A DNA stretch of 64,000 nt, from contig NZ_LYXZ01000070.1 of assembly GCF_001676615.1 (NCBI RefSeq), forward strand, positions 1 to 64,000, written 5' to 3'. Numbering within the stretch: position 1 is the first letter of the stretch; each line of letters opens with the position of its first letter. The notes beneath the pieces were generated by a model that worked only from the letters and a program-made list of their open reading frames with translations, did no database searches and was not told the DNA's origin. Both the position numbers and the translations under genes were made by a program. Shown in pieces: positions 60,706 to 64,000 of this stretch. The DNA is from Labrys sp. WJW (GTDB lineage: Bacteria > Pseudomonadota > Alphaproteobacteria > Rhizobiales > Labraceae).

Positions 60706-62406
60706 ATGACGGCGGTTTCGTCTGAGCAAAGGCCATGGTTGGCGGCCTATGACGGAGACATGAAACCGCATGTCGGGGAGGTGCCCTACAGATTGCTGGG
60801 CGACATGATCGTCCAGAGTGCGCGCGAGACCCCGCGCAAGACGGCCTACACCTGCGTCATGCCCAACGGTATGCATGGTTCGCTGAGTTTTGCCGAGGCC
60901 GATCGACTGTCCGATCAGTTCGCCGCCTATCTGCACGCCGAGCTGAAACTGCCGCCGGGATCGCGTGTGGCCATCCAGGCCCCCAACGGGCTTGCCTATC
61001 CGGTGGTTGCCTTCGGCGTGTTCAAGGCAGGCTGCGTGCTGGTCAATGTGAACCCGCTCTACCTGGCCGAGGAGGCGGGCGCGGTCTTCGCCGACGGCGG
61101 CATTTCGGTGCTGGTGGTGATCGACATGTTCGCTGACCGCACCGCCAAGACCCTCGCAACGGTGAAGGTGCCGCATGTCGTCCTGATCAGCGCCGCCGAG
61201 TTCTTCCCGGGCTGGCCGCGTACCGTGATCGGCCTGGTGCAGAAACATCTGCGCAAGGAGATTCCCGCCGCGACTTTCCCGCATATCCGCCTCAGGCAAG
61301 CTCTGGCACTCGGCCAGGCCAAGCTCGCGCGTGGCTTGAGGGTCGCGGACATCACCGCCGGCATGGATGCCTCGGCCACGGCCTGCCTGCAATATACCGG
61401 CGGCACCACCGGCGTGAGCAAGGGGGCCATGCTTACCCACCGCAACCTGGTCATGAATGTCCTGCAGGTGCTGGCCTTCGGGGGCAGCGCCTTCACGCGG
61501 GACGATGTGATCATGACGGCGCTGCCGCTCTATCATATCTTCGCCTTCACCGTGAATTTCCTTACCTTCACGGCGCGCGGTGCCCATGTATTGATGGTGC
61601 CCAATCCGCGTCCCCTGAGCAATCTGCGCAAGGCTTTCGAGAAATATCCGGTCAGCTACATCACCGGCGTCAACACGCTCTATAATGGTCTGTTGAACGA
61701 GGCCTGGTTTACCTCCATGCCCAAGCCCCATCTCAGGGTCTGCATTGCCGGCGGCACGGCCCTGCAGGCTGCGGTAGCCGAGCGCTGGCACAAGAGCGTC
61801 GGCGTGCCGGTGGGGGAGGGCTACGGCCTGACCGAGACGTCACCCGTCGTCTGTTTCAACCCGTTCGGTTCGGGCCATAACGGGGCGGTCGGCGTTCCCT
61901 TGCCGGACACCGACGTCAAATGTGTCGATGACGATTTCAACGAGGTGGCGCTGGGCATGCCCGGCGAACTTGCCGTGCGCGGCCCGCAGGTGATGGCCGG
62001 CTATTGGCGCCGGCCGGACGAAACGGCCAAGGTGATGCGCGGCGAGTGGATCCTCACAGGCGACATCGCCGTGATGGATCAAGCCGGTTATTTCCGCATC
62101 GTCGACCGGCGCAAGGACATGATCCTGGTGTCGGGCTTCAACGTCTTCCCCAACGAGGTGGAGGACGTGCTGGCCAAGATGCCGGGGATCAAGGAAGCAG
62201 CGGTGATCGGTGTACCGGATGGCGCGGCCGGCGAAGCACCCAAGGCCTTCGTGGTCAGGAGCGATCCTGCTTTGACCGTCGAGGCGGTGCGCGCCTATGC
62301 CAAGCAGCACTTGACCGGTTACAAGGTGCCGAAATTCGTGGAATTCAGGGACGATCTGCCGAAATCCAATGTCGGCAAGATCCTGCGAAAGGATCTGCGG
62401 GGCTAG
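60706..62406 (+). CDS. fadD: Long-chain acyl-CoA synthetase, FadD-like
   Basis: A 566-residue AMP-forming ligase that activates fatty acids to acyl-CoA. P-loop CLQYTGGTTGVSKGAMLTHR, adenylation motif EGYGLTETSPVVCFNP, GEWILTGDIAVMDQAGYFRI VDRRKDMILVSGFNVFPNEV region, and the hinge/lysine SNVGKILRKDLRG at the end are complete. GGGAGGAATC precedes the ATG. Chain-length preference cannot be told from sequence. The gene stands alone and ends in a truncated dispersed repeat. Confidence 0.93.
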   Translation: MTAVSSEQRPWLAAYDGDMKPHVGEVPYRLLGDMIVQSARETPRKTAYTCVMPNGMHGSLSFAEADRLSDQFAAYLHAELKLPPGSRVAIQAPNGLAYPVVAFGVFKAGCVLVNVNPLYLAEEAGAVFADGGISVLVVIDMFADRTAKTLATVKVPHVVLISAAEFFPGWPRTVIGLVQKHLRKEIPAATFPHIRLRQALALGQAKLARGLRVADITAGMDASATACLQYTGGTTGVSKGAMLTHRNLVMNVLQVLAFGGSAFTRDDVIMTALPLYHIFAFTVNFLTFTARGAHVLMVPNPRPLSNLRKAFEKYPVSYITGVNTLYNGLLNEAWFTSMPKPHLRVCIAGGTALQAAVAERWHKSVGVPVGEGYGLTETSPVVCFNPFGSGHNGAVGVPLPDTDVKCVDDDFNEVALGMPGELAVRGPQVMAGYWRRPDETAKVMRGEWILTGDIAVMDQAGYFRIVDRRKDMILVSGFNVFPNEVEDVLAKMPGIKEAAVIGVPDGAAGEAPKAFVVRSDPALTVEAVRAYAKQHLTGYKVPKFVEFRDDLPKSNVGKILRKDLRG

Positions 62407-62442
62407 CAAACAAGCGTTTCGGTCCAAATGCGCTTTGCTCCA
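62406..62442 (+). repeat. Dispersed intergenic repeat, right-half copy E
   Basis: agcaaacaagcgtttcggtc, then caaatgcgctttgctcca, corresponds to the right half of copies B and D. It starts at the fadD stop codon. Confidence 0.7.
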
Positions 62443-62484
62443 GCTGGGAAACTCGATTGCTTCCCGCTTTGCAGCCCGGCGACA

Positions 62485-63726
62485 TCATTGTTCTCGACGA
62501 ATGATCTCCGGCCTCGTCGTACGGAATGTCGGGCGACCGCGCTTCCAGCCTCGTATCACGCGGCTGTTCTCGCGTACCGCCTGTTCAGGCGTCTCGCAGT
62601 CGATCAATACGATGTCGGCTGCCGCTCCGACCGATAGGCCGGATGCGCGCCGCATTCCGCGCGCTGCAAGAGGACCGATCATGTCGAAGACGAGCCGCAG
62701 ATGCTCGGTGCGCGAAAGTTGAACGACATTGGCATAGAGGTTCGCCATGCGGAGGAGTGAAGCATCGCCAAATGGCGTGAAGGGGTTGAGAATATTGTTG
62801 GTGGCGATCGAGGCATTCACCCCCATCAAAGCCAGAATATGGGTCGGAGCGACCCCGCGCGGCACCAGTCGCTCATACTCGCGGCCATTTAGAAACAGGT
62901 CGGTGGCCGGCAGGGCTACCACTGCAATGCCGGCCTCCCGGAGCCCCGCCGCGATCGCTTCAACCTCATGCGACGGCCGCGCCGAAAGGCTCGTCATGTG
63001 TCCGAGCGAAACGCGCCCCTGCCAACCGCGTCGTATCGTTTCTTTCAGGACGACGGGCAGATTGCTCTTTTCGGGTGCGAGATCGAAATCGAGATGGAAG
63101 TCGACAGCGACGCCGTGCGCTTGCGCGAGGTCGAAGATCAGGCCGATTTGTCCAGCCGGATCGGGATCGGTGTAGGGAGCACCACCCACCAGGTCCGCTC
63201 CGTCCGCCAGGGCCTCATTCAACAAATCCAGCGTTTCCGGCTCGTTGGTAAGCCCTTCCTGCACGAAAGCGCAGATCTCGATATCGATGGCGAACGCGTA
63301 ATCCCGGCGAACGCGTTTGACGGCTTCGAAGGAGCGCAACCCGGCCCGCGGATCGACCTCGACAAAGCTGCGCATCGCCATGGTGCCTTGTATGATGGCC
63401 TGCTCGACGACGCGAGCGGCCCGTGCATAGACATCCGCCTCGGTGAAGGACGCCTTGGCTCTTGCCGTCTCGCGCACCGCCTCCGCCAAGGTACCTTCGC
63501 AGATGCGGCAGCGATCGAGGATACAGGCTTTGTCCAGATGGATGTGGCTGTCGACGAAGCCGGCGCAAGCCAGTGCGCCTTCGGCATCGACGATTTCAAC
63601 CGCTTCACAACGAAGCTCTCGACCGATCGCGGCGATCGACCTGTCGCGTATCGCCAAGTCGACCGGTTCCTCACTGGTTGGCAGGCGGGCATTGCGGATA
63701 AGCAGGTCGGCTGGAGGAATGTCCAT
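62485..63726 (-). CDS. Amidohydrolase, cytosine-deaminase-like
   Basis: A 413-residue metal-dependent amidohydrolase. The metal-binding H-x-H is in CAGFVDSHIHLDKACILDRC; later VDFHLDFDLAPEKSN, VSLGHMTSLSARPSHEVEAI and VALPATDLFLNGREYERLVP are the CodA-group motifs. The cytosine deaminase signature with Glu in the catalytic loop is not exact, so substrate (cytosine, creatinine, a triazine-like or N-acyl ring compound) is open. The ATG at 63726 lies two bases after the stop of the upstream gamma-glutamyltransferase-like gene, so the pair is coupled. TTG at 63732 is a less likely start. Confidence 0.87.
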   Translation of the reverse strand: MDIPPADLLIRNARLPTSEEPVDLAIRDRSIAAIGRELRCEAVEIVDAEGALACAGFVDSHIHLDKACILDRCRICEGTLAEAVRETARAKASFTEADVYARAARVVEQAIIQGTMAMRSFVEVDPRAGLRSFEAVKRVRRDYAFAIDIEICAFVQEGLTNEPETLDLLNEALADGADLVGGAPYTDPDPAGQIGLIFDLAQAHGVAVDFHLDFDLAPEKSNLPVVLKETIRRGWQGRVSLGHMTSLSARPSHEVEAIAAGLREAGIAVVALPATDLFLNGREYERLVPRGVAPTHILALMGVNASIATNNILNPFTPFGDASLLRMANLYANVVQLSRTEHLRLVFDMIGPLAARGMRRASGLSVGAAADIVLIDCETPEQAVRENSRVIRGWKRGRPTFRTTRPEIIRREQ

Positions 63727-63728
63727 CG

Positions 63729-64000
63729 TCAAAGACCGATCGCCCCACCATCGCTGCGCGGATCATGCGCAGCTATGATCGTCCCGTCAGGTCGGAGGTG
63801 AATGATGCCGGCATGTCCGCCGAGTTGGCTGAAGGGTTCGATCAGGCCCACCTGATGTCCCCTGTCCGCAAGCTCGGCAATGAGCGAGCCTCCGGCATGG
63901 GCCTCTATCTTCAGGCTGTCGCGACTGTCCGAGAAGGTACGCCCCAGAAGGAAACGCGGCCGGGATAGAGCCGCAAGCGGATCGAGCCCGTGGTCGATCA
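63729..64000 (-). CDS. Gamma-glutamyltransferase-like protein, C-terminal part (5' end outside window)
   Basis: The last 90 codons of a minus-strand gene. The visible part reads IDHGLDPLAALSRPRFLLGR, then SLKIEAHAGGSLIAELADRG, HQVGLIEPFSQLGGHAGIIH and ends AAHDPRSDGGAIGL, the usual closing of gamma-glutamyltranspeptidase small subunits (DPRRxGxA-type). The catalytic Thr is upstream, outside the window. These Ntn-hydrolases cleave gamma-glutamyl or related amides. Coupling to the amidohydrolase suggests a common degradation route. Confidence 0.75.
   Translation of the reverse strand, partial: IDHGLDPLAALSRPRFLLGRTFSDSRDSLKIEAHAGGSLIAELADRGHQVGLIEPFSQLGGHAGIIHLRPDGTIIAAHDPRSDGGAIGL

Noticed and set aside
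58696..61791. 1031-codon open frame on the minus strand
   Set aside because: It is antisense to the caspase and acyl-CoA ligase genes, both with complete motifs; GC-rich third positions create long open shadows.

Overview
The window is a GC-rich (about 65%) stretch of alphaproteobacterial chromosome. Gene content points to the order Hyphomicrobiales: iron uptake through an AraC-type activator and an RhtX-like permease, a DUF1127 gene beside a LysR gene, a TolQ/OmpA-like pair, an Omp25-type barrel, and short dispersed repeats typical of that order. Genus cannot be fixed by eye. I saw no phage, transposase, rRNA, tRNA or CRISPR array.

Layout. 1-5081: housekeeping on the minus strand (glmM, cut by the window edge; GNAT, OmpA-like and TolQ-like genes; mnmA). 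5388-6795: an outer-membrane barrel and a prolyl-tRNA editing protein. 7023-11531: the most unusual region, five collinear minus-strand genes for small proteins rich in alternating Gly/Asn, three of them with a Sec signal and tandem 13-residue units, preceded by a LuxR-type regulator with an unphosphorylatable pseudo-receiver (CsgD-like layout). 12282-15548: cnoX-like thioredoxin-TPR, Lon-substrate-binding-domain protein, Trm112-like protein, NylB-like serine hydrolase. 15581-21496: ampR divergent from a class A beta-lactamase, then a DUF4173 membrane protein and an OmpR-type response regulator/histidine kinase pair. 21513-22047: parDE toxin-antitoxin. 22199-24607: LysR and two glutathione S-transferases.

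24734-34131: a catabolic island with a CocE-type hydrolase, a tandem-wHTH GntR regulator, a C45 (penicillin acyltransferase-like) autoproteolytic hydrolase and a complete oligopeptide-type ABC importer. The operon appears built to import and cleave an amide or peptide whose identity is unknown.

34175-46694: a siderophore locus. iucA-iucB-iucC-iucD are coupled by ATGA overlaps, with a divergent MFS exporter; a second unit encodes an IutA-like TonB receptor, an unknown 122-residue protein and an RhtX-like permease, divergent from an AraC regulator. No diaminobutyrate genes are present, so an aerobactin-type (lysine-derived) product is the better guess than rhizobactin or schizokinen.

46779-51754: an unknown cysteine-containing protein, LysR, DUF1127, methyltransferase, nucleoside hydrolase and an HI0933-type flavoprotein. 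51778-58715: LysR followed by a ydcSTUV-patD-like polyamine/putrescine uptake and gamma-aminobutyraldehyde oxidation operon. 58882-64000: a TPR-caspase protein, an acyl-CoA ligase, a cytosine-deaminase-like amidohydrolase and the 3' end of a gamma-glutamyltransferase-like gene.

All calls come from reading the sequence and from memory of protein families; no database search was run.
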